Notes under the pieces: model-generated
The model's database searches: none
Seen by the model: only the letters and a program-made list of their open reading frames with translations
What the model was told of the DNA's origin: nothing
Made by a program: the position numbers and the translations under genes
DNA from: Eubacterium_U album
Lineage (GTDB): Bacteria; Bacillota; Clostridia; Lachnospirales; Lachnospiraceae
Assembly: GCF_025336545.1 (NCBI RefSeq)
Contig: NZ_JAODBU010000013.1
Coordinates: 62,001-126,000 of the forward strand
Direction: 5' to 3'
DNA length: 64,000 bases
Shown: positions 33,434 through 41,277 of the stretch, piece after piece
Position numbering within the stretch: the stretch's first letter is position 1
Layout of the letters: each line of letters begins with the position of its first letter

Positions 33434-34156
33434 TTATTTTCTTCCTTTATATTTATTATGACCTCTACCTGGTGTATGTTTTTTTGGTTTAGCTGGCATA
33501 TTATTCCTCTTATTGTTTTTAGGTTTGTAGTTTTCTTTTGTTCTATTCTTATTTTTATTTTCTCGCCCTTGCTTCTTTTGATTATTTCTACCATATGGAT
33601 CTGTATTATATTCTTTTGTTTTATGTCTTTTTGCCGACACAACATCAATAGCTTCTTTTGTTACTACAATAGATACTACTGCACTTATAAAATAATATTC
33701 AACTAATGGAATCGCTACTACAAAATGTCCACTCGGATCTACATAATTAATAGGATTTCCTCCACAATACGCGTACAAATTCCATGTTTCATAACTATCT
33801 ATTTCTCCCCTGTAACTGTCCTGCGTAATAAATGTAGCTGTATCAGGGTTATAATATCTTGAATTAAAATAATAAAGTCCTGTTAATTCATCATATACTC
33901 CTGATGTGTAGCATATTTCATTATAGAAATTTAAATTTCCGACCTTTGTTGTTTTTCCATAATCTCCATATTTGTAACTTGCTATCGCCTGTCCATTTTC
34001 ATCTATTATATTGGATACACTTGTACGTATATCTTTGTTGTAAAAATATGAATGCTCATTTTCATTTTCACAACGTATTGTCGCAATAATATTATTCTGT
34101 GGTCCTATTATATTATGGCTCGTAATATTTTCGCTTTCATCTGTTGTGTATAACAC
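33434..34156 (-). CDS. Orphan RHS core with variable C-terminal tip (cassette B)
   Basis: RHS-repeat-associated core: DELTGLYYFNSRYYNPDTAT, FITQDSYRGEIDSYETWNLY and the closing GGNPINYVDPSGH are diagnostic. After DPSGH comes a tip of about 95 residues, mostly basic (QKKQGRENKNKNRTKENYKP), ending TPGRGHNKYKGRK. The open frame actually continues upstream to about 34347, where it begins right after an in-frame TAG and a terminator. It has no credible start codon, SD, promoter or signal, so it is a silent or recombination-dependent module, not a complete RHS gene. The tip family is not recognised. The next gene starts one base after its stop. Confidence 0.8.
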   Translation of the reverse strand: MLYTTDESENITSHNIIGPQNNIIATIRCENENEHSYFYNKDIRTSVSNIIDENGQAIASYKYGDYGKTTKVGNLNFYNEICYTSGVYDELTGLYYFNSRYYNPDTATFITQDSYRGEIDSYETWNLYAYCGGNPINYVDPSGHFVVAIPLVEYYFISAVVSIVVTKEAIDVVSAKRHKTKEYNTDPYGRNNQKKQGRENKNKNRTKENYKPKNNKRNNMPAKPKKHTPGRGHNKYKGRK

Positions 34157-34423
34157 AACTTCTCCCTGATAAAAATAGTTAGTTACTGCACCATTATCAT
34201 TTTTGGAAATTCTTTTTCCGTCATAATCATATGTATTTTCCTGTGTATACTTTATTTTTCCACTTGTACTTCCATTTCTGCATGTAACCTTTGTTAACTG
34301 ATTGTTTGCATCATATTCTTTCTGTACTGTCGATGTTTCACCTATCTAAAAAATCCTTAAGCATTAACCTTCCGATAAGTGAAATTCTATATGAAACACC
34401 TGGTTATGGTTATGCTTAAGGAT
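33726..34423 (-). repeat. Long direct repeat, RHS core plus terminator, copy 1
   Basis: Roughly 700 bp shared with 35761-36466 at very high identity, from VDPSGH back through the core and the terminator hairpin. Such a repeat is the expected crossover site for swapping tips between cassettes. The third, truncated copy is at 31310-31466. Confidence 0.88.
34348..34423 (-). terminator. Cassette terminator, copy B
   Basis: Arms ATCCTTAAGCATTAACC (34353-34369) and GGTTATGCTTAAGGAT (34408-34423) are followed by six T on the minus strand. It differs from copy C by a six-base internal duplication (GGTTAT). It abuts the 5' end of RHS cassette B. Confidence 0.88.
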
Positions 34424-34493
34424 TATGTTTTAATATTATTCCCTATTTCCCAACGCTATAGCACACGAATATCACATTATAAAATTTGTATTT

Positions 34494-35189
34494 CTACTCA
34501 TCACTATCCTCTTCCATCTCATCCATTTCTTCTATTTCTTTAATTGCATCATTAATTGTATAAATAACCGACATTGCTGTTTCCTTTTTCTTATGCTCCA
34601 ATAGCACATTAATTATCATATCTCTATTGCTCTCATTTGCAATATATTTCAAACAATTTACTACTGCACCTCTGTTTGTATATTTTTTCGAGTTTATCAT
34701 TGATAACAGTTTGCCAAAATATTCTTTGCGACCTAAGTTATATAAAACAGTACATATATTTATTTTTGTAAATTGTACTTTTTCATGTTTCAATCTGTCT
34801 TCTAGATATTCTAGTAATTCATCTTCTTTATTAATCTTATCCGCTATATCTCCTAATGACAATATTGCATATCCTCTTACGTAACCACTCGTATCCTTTT
34901 TTGCTATTTTTTTTAGCAGATTGTAAGTTGTAACAGATTCGCTTATACATAATGAGTCGCAGGCATCCGCTCTTACCAGCCACTCCTTATCATTAGTTAG
35001 GCGTAACAATATTTCTTCTCCTTTTTCATTACTTGATTCAACTAAAATTTCCGCAACAAGATCTCTAATCATAACTTCTTTATCATAAGATAATTCATTT
35101 AATATTTTGTAATCATTTTCATCCAGTTCTTCCTCATATGATTTTTCCTCTATTTGTCTCAATATTTTTTCTTTTTCTCTAAATTTCAT
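34494..35189 (-). CDS. HEAT-repeat protein, probable RHS immunity protein (paralogue 2)
   Basis: A 231-residue HEAT-repeat protein, the same length as the copy at 31536-32231 and clearly homologous along its whole length. Differences concentrate in the N-terminal 60 residues and in the helix around EYLEDRLKHEKVQF. Repeats such as RLTNDKEWLVRADACDSLCI and DTSGYVRGYAILSLGDIA are visible. The ATG at 35189 is chosen because GGAGGAG lies four bases upstream; a longer frame from 35222 has no SD. It follows the tip of RHS cassette C after 123 bp and is followed by terminator copy B. Presumed role: neutralising the cassette C toxin. Confidence 0.75.
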   Translation of the reverse strand: MKFREKEKILRQIEEKSYEEELDENDYKILNELSYDKEVMIRDLVAEILVESSNEKGEEILLRLTNDKEWLVRADACDSLCISESVTTYNLLKKIAKKDTSGYVRGYAILSLGDIADKINKEDELLEYLEDRLKHEKVQFTKINICTVLYNLGRKEYFGKLLSMINSKKYTNRGAVVNCLKYIANESNRDMIINVLLEHKKKETAMSVIYTINDAIKEIEEMDEMEEDSDE

Positions 35190-35312
35190 TTTTCTCCTCC
35201 TGTAAATGTGTATAAAAAACATATAATACTATTTTCAAATTCATATAAAACTGTAAATTGTTTCTTTCTAAATTTAATATACTTATAGCATTTTACATTT
35301 CCTTAAGCCATA

Positions 35313-36332
35313 TTATTTATGTTTACTTTTTCCTTTGTTTTTGCTTTTGTTTTTACTTTTTTTCTTCCCTCTGGTTTTTTGCTTATTTATTTCTTGATAT
35401 GCTTTCAAATGACTTCTTATCTTCTGTTTTTCCTTCTTAGTAGTTGTTGGATCTTTTAATCTTCCAAGAAGTTCTTCATTTGGAATACCAATTAAATCCG
35501 TCTCTTTCACGTTCTCGTTTCCTTTTGTTCTAACCGGATTTATATCCACCAAACTTTTCTTTGGTACTATTTCTGTTTTCACCTTTACTCTTACTTTTGT
35601 TTCAGAAATATTTCTTACCTTATATGCTTCATATGCCTTACCGCCCAAATATATTATACTTCCAGCCGTTATCGCCCCTGCTATTGTTAACGTTATCCAT
35701 CCGGTTGGATTCCACACATTAGCAACTCCATAACCATAAAGCGGTACTGCTATTGCATTATGTCCGCTCGGGTCTACATAATTAATAGGATTTCCTCCAC
35801 AATACGCGTACAAATTCCATGTTTCATAACTATCTATTTCTCCCCTGTAACTGTCCTGCGTAATAAATGTAGCTGTATCAGGGTTATAATATCTTGAATT
35901 AAAATAATAAAGTCCTGTTAATTCATCATATACTCCTGATGTGTAGCATATTTCATTATAGAAATTTAAATTTCCGACCTTTGTTGTTTTTCCATAATCT
36001 CCATATTTGTAACTTGCTATCGCTTGTCCGTTTTCATCTATTATATTGGATACACTTGTACGTATATCTTTGTTGTAAAAGTATGAATGCTCACCCTCAT
36101 TTTCATAACGTATTGTCGCAATAATATTATTCTGAGGTCCTATAATATTATGACTTGTAACATTTCCACTTTCATCCGTTGTATATAATACAACCTCTCC
36201 CTGATAAAAATAATTAGTTACTGTTCCATTATCATTTTTTTCAATTCTTTTTCCGTCATAATTATATGCATTTTCCTGTGTATACCTTATTTCTCCATTT
36301 GTATTTCCATTTCTACATATAACCTTTGTCAA
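35313..36332 (-). CDS. Orphan RHS core with variable C-terminal tip (cassette C)
   Basis: Second RHS-core module, almost identical to cassette B up to VDPSGH. It then diverges completely: a hydrophobic patch (ITLTIAGAITAGSIIYLGG, possibly for membrane passage) and a tip ending EELLGRLKDPTTTKKEKQKI, RSHLKAYQEIN and a Lys-rich tail. The frame opens at about 36394 directly after an in-frame TAG and terminator copy C, reading IGETSTVTETVQKEYD. The first possible start (TTG, 36332) has no SD. So this is also a headless cassette. The tip carries Lys/Arg-rich features seen in nuclease-type tips, but no named toxin family is recognised. Confidence 0.8.
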   Translation of the reverse strand: MTKVICRNGNTNGEIRYTQENAYNYDGKRIEKNDNGTVTNYFYQGEVVLYTTDESGNVTSHNIIGPQNNIIATIRYENEGEHSYFYNKDIRTSVSNIIDENGQAIASYKYGDYGKTTKVGNLNFYNEICYTSGVYDELTGLYYFNSRYYNPDTATFITQDSYRGEIDSYETWNLYAYCGGNPINYVDPSGHNAIAVPLYGYGVANVWNPTGWITLTIAGAITAGSIIYLGGKAYEAYKVRNISETKVRVKVKTEIVPKKSLVDINPVRTKGNENVKETDLIGIPNEELLGRLKDPTTTKKEKQKIRSHLKAYQEINKQKTRGKKKSKNKSKNKGKSKHK

Positions 36333-36466
36333 CTGATTGTTTACATCATATTCTTTCTGTACTGTCTCAGTTACTGTCGATGTTTCACCTATCTAAAAAA
36401 ATCCTTAAGCATTAACCTTTCCGATAAGTGAGATTCTATATGACACACCTGGTTATGCTTAAGGAT
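35761..36466 (-). repeat. Long direct repeat, RHS core plus terminator, copy 2
   Basis: Counterpart of 33726-34423. The main differences are a 12-base insertion near 36365 (CTCAGTTACTGT in plus-strand reading) and scattered substitutions. Homology stops at the conserved DPSGH codons, exactly where the variable tips start. Confidence 0.88.
36394..36466 (-). terminator. Cassette terminator, copy C
   Basis: Arms ATCCTTAAGCATTAACC (36401-36417) and GGTTATGCTTAAGGAT (36451-36466) are followed by seven T on the minus strand. It ends the transcript of the SH3-like gene upstream and abuts RHS cassette C. Confidence 0.88.
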
Positions 36467-36523
36467 TATGTTTTAATGTTATTCACAATACAATCTTTAG
36501 TATTTAATTTTCAATTATTTTAC

Positions 36524-36928
36524 TTAATCATAAATATTTATATATTCTGTACTTGCCCATCCCCATGTTCCTGTTTTTGTTCTTTGCAAATAATACCATC
36601 TACCACTTGGACATTCCCTATTAGATTTAGTTAAATTAACTTTTACTTTTTCCTTATTATACATTCTTTCAAGTATTGTGTTGCTTGCTCCCGGTCCTGT
36701 TCTCAATGCTATTCCGTTTCCCACAACTACTCCACCAATATAACTTGCAGTTGAATATTGAATATCAATCATATTTATTTCTTGCTGCATATCAATTTGA
36801 ATAGTAGCTTCAACTATTTCATCATTTATGCCAGTCTCATCAACGCAATTTGCCATAACATTATTTGTCATCATAACTGCAGCTCCACACCATATGCATA
36901 ATGCCCATTTAATCATTTTTTTCTTCAT
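36524..36928 (-). CDS. Secreted SH3-domain protein
   Basis: A 134-residue secreted protein. The signal peptide KWALCIWCGAAVMMTNNVMA occupies residues about 7-27. A short linker leads to a bacterial SH3 domain with VGNGIALRTGPGASNTILER, KVKVNLTKS and GRWYYLQRTKTGTWGWASTE, the pattern of SH3_3 wall-binding modules. No catalytic domain is attached, so it probably binds peptidoglycan or acts as an inhibitor or decoy. GGAGAGG lies seven bases before the ATG. The transcript ends at cassette terminator copy C, next to the headless RHS module. Confidence 0.8.
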   Translation of the reverse strand: MKKKMIKWALCIWCGAAVMMTNNVMANCVDETGINDEIVEATIQIDMQQEINMIDIQYSTASYIGGVVVGNGIALRTGPGASNTILERMYNKEKVKVNLTKSNRECPSGRWYYLQRTKTGTWGWASTEYINIYD

Positions 36929-36971
36929 TTTCTTACCTCTCCTTTTTCTTATATAATTGAAATTAATAATT

Positions 36972-38147
36972 TCAATTTATCTCTACACTTACCCTTTTCA
37001 AACCAATTTCCTTATACTGCTTTTCTCTTATTTTGCTCTTTGTCTTATATTGTTTTTCAGTATATATTGCAACATCAATTATTTTCTTTTCTTTACAATT
37101 GAATCTGATTTGCACCACTTCACCATTGCTCTTTTCAAAATAATAGCTCATTATGCCTGCCTGAACTTTTTTATTTTCAGTTAAAGTATATTCGTAATGA
37201 TATTTCGAATCTACATCTGCAATTTTTGCTTCCTCAACAATATTTTTCTTAACTGATTTTGCGCATTCTTTAAATAAATTTTCATCCACTTTTTGATCAG
37301 TATTTTCGTTTTCATATGTATCATTATGGATGTATTCTAACTTTTTATTTTTCGCATCTATGTTAACTATTATGCTATTGTTCTTTTGAAAATGTATCTC
37401 ATAACCGGAATCCTCATTTACATTTGCTTCCACATCATATTTGCTTGTATCAATATCGTAAATGTTTTTCGCATATTCAGCTGCCAATTCTATTACTTCT
37501 TCTTTAGTCATTTCATTTCTGTTAATTATTTTTTTATCATTTTCAGCTAACTGTTCATTAGATACATTTTCATCATAATTTTCCTGTGTTCCTCTATGCT
37601 CTTGTCTTAAACTGTAATCCTCCTTATATCCATAATCAATTATTTGTAAAATCTGTTCGTCTGTCATTTCTTCTTTAGGTATTACATAAGTTCTTGTTGT
37701 TGTTACAAATGTAATCTGTCCTTCTATTGCATCGCCTTCATTATCTACTACAGAAAGTTTACCTTCAGGAAATCTTCCTTCTTTTTCATATTGTTCTCTC
37801 AACACATCCATTCTTTCCCACTCAGAATCTGTAAGTTTTCTAGAATAAGAATCTTTTTCTGCATTTGATTTGTCCATATCAACAACTAATTGCTTTTTTT
37901 CTTTTTTTGACATATCATTCATTCGTTTTGAAATTACATTAATTGTCGCTCCTACTGCAATTGACATTATAAGCACTAATATTGCTGCAATAACAAATGT
38001 CAATCTGATTTTTAGTTTATGTTTTCCCTCAACCTGGTTTTCTGGTAATTCATCCAAAATTTTCTGTACTTTTTCTTCATAAGTTTTCGGCACCTCTATT
38101 CTTTCATTTTTAGCCATCTCAAATATTTTCTTATCAACTTTATTCAT
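36972..38147 (-). CDS. Membrane anti-sigma-like protein (paralogue of 45824-47008)
   Basis: A 391-residue single-pass protein. The cytoplasmic N-terminus (about 1-47, MNKVDKKIFEMAKNERIEVP) is followed by a membrane helix (TFVIAAILVLIMSIAVGAT, residues about 49-70). A large outer domain ends with two PepSY-like beta segments (YEYTLTENKKVQAGIMSYYF, VVQIRFNCKEKKIIDVAIYT). It sits 69 bp downstream of an ECF sigma gene, the usual order for sigma/anti-sigma pairs. The protein from 45824-47008 is homologous end to end and follows another sigma gene. AGAGGT lies four bases before the ATG. The sensed signal is unknown. Confidence 0.7.
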   Translation of the reverse strand: MNKVDKKIFEMAKNERIEVPKTYEEKVQKILDELPENQVEGKHKLKIRLTFVIAAILVLIMSIAVGATINVISKRMNDMSKKEKKQLVVDMDKSNAEKDSYSRKLTDSEWERMDVLREQYEKEGRFPEGKLSVVDNEGDAIEGQITFVTTTRTYVIPKEEMTDEQILQIIDYGYKEDYSLRQEHRGTQENYDENVSNEQLAENDKKIINRNEMTKEEVIELAAEYAKNIYDIDTSKYDVEANVNEDSGYEIHFQKNNSIIVNIDAKNKKLEYIHNDTYENENTDQKVDENLFKECAKSVKKNIVEEAKIADVDSKYHYEYTLTENKKVQAGIMSYYFEKSNGEVVQIRFNCKEKKIIDVAIYTEKQYKTKSKIREKQYKEIGLKRVSVEIN

Positions 38148-38216
38148 CTCTACCTCTTTGCACTTTCATCTCAGTAAAATCCTCTAAATACTTCTAAATA
38201 AAAATTTATCTTTATA

Positions 38217-38624
38217 CTATAAAAGTAATCTAAGTTTTTCCCTTGCTCTACTCAATCTGGATTTTACTGTCCCTCCTGACACTTCTAAAATTTGCGATAT
38301 TTCTTTTATCGTAAATCTTTCATAATAATACAAAATAACTACTTCTCTAAATTCAGCCGGAAGACTCATTACTAATTGTTTAAGCTCGAAATCAGTCATA
38401 TAATACTCATTTTCAAATGCACTCTCTGTATCTGTTAAAATTTCTCTATTTCTTTTTGATAGCATTCTTTTAGCTTCATTTGACAAAATAGACATAATCC
38501 ACTGCTTAAACTTTCTTCTATTTTTTAATTTATTCAGATTTTCGTATGCTTTCCTTATAGTTTCTGAAACAACATCCTCTGCATCTGTTTCATTTCTTAC
38601 TATGCTTAAAGCAAACCTATACAT
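38217..38624 (-). CDS. ECF sigma factor, apparently frameshifted near its start
   Basis: Region 2 (SIVRNETDAEDVVSETIRKAY) and region 4 (LPAEFREVVILYYYERFTIK ... GGTVKSRLSRAREKLRLLL) of a sigma-70 ECF protein are intact. The paralogue at 47073-47528 begins MTKEEFIGLIKKYKGQ. Here the matching ATG (38671, with AGAGGT upstream) is followed by MTKDDFAGSIKN and then falls out of frame because a run at 38637-38642 holds six A (minus strand) where seven are needed. Translation could resume at the internal ATG 38624. Candidates are a pseudogene, homopolymer slippage, an internal start behind GAAGGG, or a sequencing error. The conserved promoter upstream suggests the locus was recently functional. Confidence 0.7.
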   Translation of the reverse strand: MYRFALSIVRNETDAEDVVSETIRKAYENLNKLKNRRKFKQWIMSILSNEAKRMLSKRNREILTDTESAFENEYYMTDFELKQLVMSLPAEFREVVILYYYERFTIKEISQILEVSGGTVKSRLSRAREKLRLLL

Positions 38625-38713
38625 CTGCCCTTCATATTTTTTATCGATCCGGCAAAATCATCTTTTGTCATTTTGTTACCTCTGTTTTTTCTTTTTTGAG
38701 ACGTCTCTATATA

Positions 38714-38743
38714 TTAGACACTTGAATCACCGAAATGGTTCCC
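38714..38743 (-). promoter_or_regulatory. ECF-type promoter of the first duplicated sigma locus
   Basis: On the minus strand GGGAACC (38743-38737) and GTCTAA (38719-38714) are separated by 17 bases. The same pair with the same spacing precedes the paralogous sigma gene at 47571-47600. It is followed by a GAGACGTCTC palindrome in the leader. GGAAC...GTCTAA is the classic ECF promoter form, which suggests autoregulation. Confidence 0.75.
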
Positions 38744-38751
38744 GTAAATTT

Positions 38752-39516
38752 TTAGTTTTTTTTCACACTCTCCGCTACCTTAACCAATTCTTCTTTGGTA
38801 ACTCCGATTCCATCTAATCCTATAAAATAATCATCCTCTTTCCATAACAACTTATTTGTATTTCCAATTTCCTCATACTCTTTTTCAACATACATAGCTT
38901 TCTTTCCATTGATGTCCAAATATTCTACTTTTGCGTTTTCCGTATCTATTGAATATGTTGTAGTATCAATATTCTGCCCAAGTGTAATACTATTGTCATT
39001 TCCGTCTGCATATTCTATGTATCTTGATAGCGTGCTACACGATAACGTTAATGCACTAAATCCTTCTGGCAAATATGTTACATTGTATTCTTCCGTCCAT
39101 TCAATATCAAACTTGTCCTTATTTAACCATGAGTTATTTTCTTTATTAGCATCATTAGACTGAATCTGTGTAGCTATTTTTGACTCCTTAACAAGAAATC
39201 CTAAAGTTGCGCTTCTCATAGCCGGTACCGATACAACAGATACATTAAATACAATCATAACTGCTGCAACAACTACCGCTGCCTTGTAAAACAGGGGAAT
39301 TCCGTTCCTTTTTTCTTTACTTTTATTGAATTGCACATTTTGATTATCAGTAAACAAATCATCAATAAACTTTGTATAATTTTCAGGTAGCGGCTCCCCA
39401 CTCTGTTTATTTAACTGATTTGCTTCCTCAATGATTTTTTCACCTTTTTCTTCAACATACGTTGAAGATGCTTTTTTTAATAATTGTTCAAACTCTCTTT
39501 CATTTTTCATCTTCAT
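38752..39516 (-). CDS. Anti-sigma-like membrane protein (DUF4367 type)
   Basis: A 254-residue protein with a cytoplasmic N-terminal helix region (about 1-75), one membrane helix (FYKAAVVVAAVMIVFNVSVV, about 78-100) and an outer domain. The outer domain carries TEEYNVTYLPEGFSALTLSC, IDTENAKVEYLDINGKKAMY and KLLWKEDDYFIGLDGIGVTK, the layout of DUF4367 outer domains fused to anti-sigma anchors. Its ATG overlaps the stop of the sigma gene at 39516-40070 as TAATG, with GGAG eight bases before, so the pair is translationally coupled. It most likely holds that sigma factor inactive until an envelope signal arrives. Confidence 0.78.
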   Translation of the reverse strand: MKMKNEREFEQLLKKASSTYVEEKGEKIIEEANQLNKQSGEPLPENYTKFIDDLFTDNQNVQFNKSKEKRNGIPLFYKAAVVVAAVMIVFNVSVVSVPAMRSATLGFLVKESKIATQIQSNDANKENNSWLNKDKFDIEWTEEYNVTYLPEGFSALTLSCSTLSRYIEYADGNDNSITLGQNIDTTTYSIDTENAKVEYLDINGKKAMYVEKEYEEIGNTNKLLWKEDDYFIGLDGIGVTKEELVKVAESVKKN

Positions 39517-40070
39517 TACTCTATCTCCATCTCTTTTTTAATAATCTTGAAAAGACGCTTTTTTGCTCTTCCCACATATACATGAACCTGTTCCTGCTTT
39601 ATATGAAACATCTCACTTATTTCTTTTTCACTCATATTCCACAAGTACTTATACACAATCAACTCCGCATCCCTTTGTGACAATTTATCCATATATTTTT
39701 TCAAATTGTCCTGCAATTCTTTTCTTGCATAAATTATTTCCGGATATTTGCTTTCATCGTCATCAGGTATTTTTTCGATTTCATTATCTTCAAATCCCAA
39801 GTTTACATGTGCATTTTCGCGTTTTTGCTTTCTTGTATAATCAATTGAAATATTTCTGATTATACTGATGAGATAAAACGCAATCTGAGGTTCCTCAAGT
39901 TTTCGTATCTCTTCATAATTATTAAACACTTTTATAAATGCTTCGCTTACCATATCATCGGCTATGTGATAATCTCCCACTATCTCATGGGCCCTAGCCC
40001 TCATAATACGGTAATACTTTTCATACCAACCGGTTATCTCCCTTTTCTTTTTTTCATTGTTAATCTTCAA
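39516..40070 (-). CDS. ECF sigma factor paired with a DUF4367-type anti-sigma
   Basis: A 184-residue sigma-70-family factor. Region 2 is RAHEIVGDYHIADDMVSEAF and LEEPQIAFYLISIIRNISID. Region 4 is LSQRDAELIVYKYLWNMSEK, EISEMFHIKQEQVHVYVGRA and KKRLFKII. The frame starts at TTG (40070) with AAGGAAT eight bases upstream. Upstream lies a repeated element holding a TATAAT (near 40110-40115) shared with 44715-44816. Unlike the two paralogous sigma genes at 38217 and 47073, this one is a distinct subgroup and shares its operon with a coupled anti-sigma. Confidence 0.85.
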   Translation of the reverse strand: MKINNEKKKREITGWYEKYYRIMRARAHEIVGDYHIADDMVSEAFIKVFNNYEEIRKLEEPQIAFYLISIIRNISIDYTRKQKRENAHVNLGFEDNEIEKIPDDDESKYPEIIYARKELQDNLKKYMDKLSQRDAELIVYKYLWNMSEKEISEMFHIKQEQVHVYVGRAKKRLFKIIKKEMEIE

Positions 40071-40107
40071 TTGCGCAATTCCTTTTTCACTAGTAAAATT
40101 TCTCCCC

Positions 40108-40209
40108 TATATTATAAACGATATTTGAACACAAAACCGAACACATTTTAATGAAAAATTTTATAAATTTCACTAAAATATGTTCGGTTCTCATTTTTCT
40201 TTATTTATT
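40108..40209 (-). repeat. Repeated terminator/promoter module, copy 1
   Basis: About 100 bp shared with 44715-44816. It contains the last codons Asn-Lys-stop of the upstream gene, then a hairpin with arms AACCGAACATATTTTA and TAAAATGTGTTCGGTT, then TTTGTGTTC and TATCGTTTATAAT. It thus joins a terminator to what looks like a -10 element for the next gene, here the sigma factor at 39516-40070. Confidence 0.8.
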
Positions 40210-41175
40210 ACATCTAATCAACTTAGACCATTCTCCAAAGTTCTTTTTCCCATCAATTATCTTATAAGCCCTAACTTTTAAGTAATAAGTTTTATTGGCA
40301 TTCACTTTTCTTATGACACCTTTATTTTTCTTTACATTAACTGTTTTCTTACTTTTCGTTAATTTTTTATTTTCTCCAACTTTTATCACATAGCCATCTG
40401 CATTTTTAACTTTTTTCCATGTAATATTTAATTTTTTATTTTTTAACGTAGCTTTAACATTTCTAGTTTTATTAATCTTTACACTTATAGGTTTAGTCAA
40501 TTTTATCATTACAGATGAATCTGAAAATTCTACTGTAAAATAACTTTCTCCCTCTGGTAAAGTCTTAACATATTCTTCTTTTAATGCTATCTTCATAACA
40601 TCCGATATAGTTGATACTGTATAATTAGATTCATCAACTTTTATTCCTTTGTATGTCAATTGATTAAATAAATCTGCATAAAATGTGTGTGAAAATGTAT
40701 TTGATTCCAATAATGCTTCGGCATTTCCACTTCCGTTCCATTTTGAAAAAGAAAAGCTTGCATCCTTAAAGTCAATTTTATGTGTCACAACATAAAGTCT
40801 AATAGGAATAATCGCCTTAGCAAATACAGCTTTAAATGAGTACATTCCATCCTGCAAACTTTTTAGATAACTTTCATTTAAACTAATAACAACATTTCCA
40901 TTCTGTTCTGCTACAGAAAAATGACTATTTGAAACTGTATTCTTATTACATTCCAAATATTCAAATTCATTATATTTAGCAACATCCGAACCTTTTGTCA
41001 AATAATCGTTGCCTATTGTTACAGTTGCATTTCCATTTCCGTTCCATGTTCCAAACATTAAATATCCATCTTGATATGTAACCTTTGTAGTATTTCCATA
41101 TACATTAAGACACATCATTGTCAAAACAGATACCATTAATAATATTAAAGCCTTACCTCTTACCTTCTTTGACAT
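40201..41175 (-). CDS. Secreted protein with two X2-like Ig domains and a fibronectin III-like domain
   Basis: A 324-residue secreted protein. The signal peptide (ALILLMVSVLTMMCLNVYG, to about residue 27) is followed by two homologous units: YLMFGTWNGNGNATVTIGND ... YNEFEYLECNKNTV and ASFSFSKWNGSGNAEALLES ... LFNQLTYKGIKV. These resemble X2/CBM-associated Ig-like modules. A fibronectin III-like domain follows (LNITWKKVKNADGYVIKVGE ... KTYYLKVRAYKI). There is no anchor motif, so it is released or held non-covalently, perhaps to wall or carbohydrate. GAGGAG lies nine bases before the ATG. Its last codons and terminator form part of a repeated module. Confidence 0.72.
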   Translation of the reverse strand: MSKKVRGKALILLMVSVLTMMCLNVYGNTTKVTYQDGYLMFGTWNGNGNATVTIGNDYLTKGSDVAKYNEFEYLECNKNTVSNSHFSVAEQNGNVVISLNESYLKSLQDGMYSFKAVFAKAIIPIRLYVVTHKIDFKDASFSFSKWNGSGNAEALLESNTFSHTFYADLFNQLTYKGIKVDESNYTVSTISDVMKIALKEEYVKTLPEGESYFTVEFSDSSVMIKLTKPISVKINKTRNVKATLKNKKLNITWKKVKNADGYVIKVGENKKLTKSKKTVNVKKNKGVIRKVNANKTYYLKVRAYKIIDGKKNFGEWSKLIRCNK

Positions 41176-41209
41176 AATTATTGTCTCCTCTCTCTATTAT
41201 TATTTCACA

Positions 41210-41254
41210 TTATTTAGTTACTCAAAAATATCATATAAATCTTTTATAGTTTTA
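41210..41254. repeat. 45-bp direct repeat, copy 1
   Basis: TTATTTAGTTACTCAAAAAT and the following 25 bases match 44434-44478 with one difference. The copies lie between secreted-protein genes and mark the borders of the duplicated blocks of this region. Confidence 0.8.
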
Positions 41255-41277
41255 CTTATTCCTGGTTATGCTATATT

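Noticed and set aside
33433..33648. N-terminal extension of the HELTH-HEAT protein (frame from 33648)
   Set aside because: It overlaps the conserved RHS reading frame, has no SD, and is lysine-rich shadow sequence; the ATG at 33432 has AAGGAAG.
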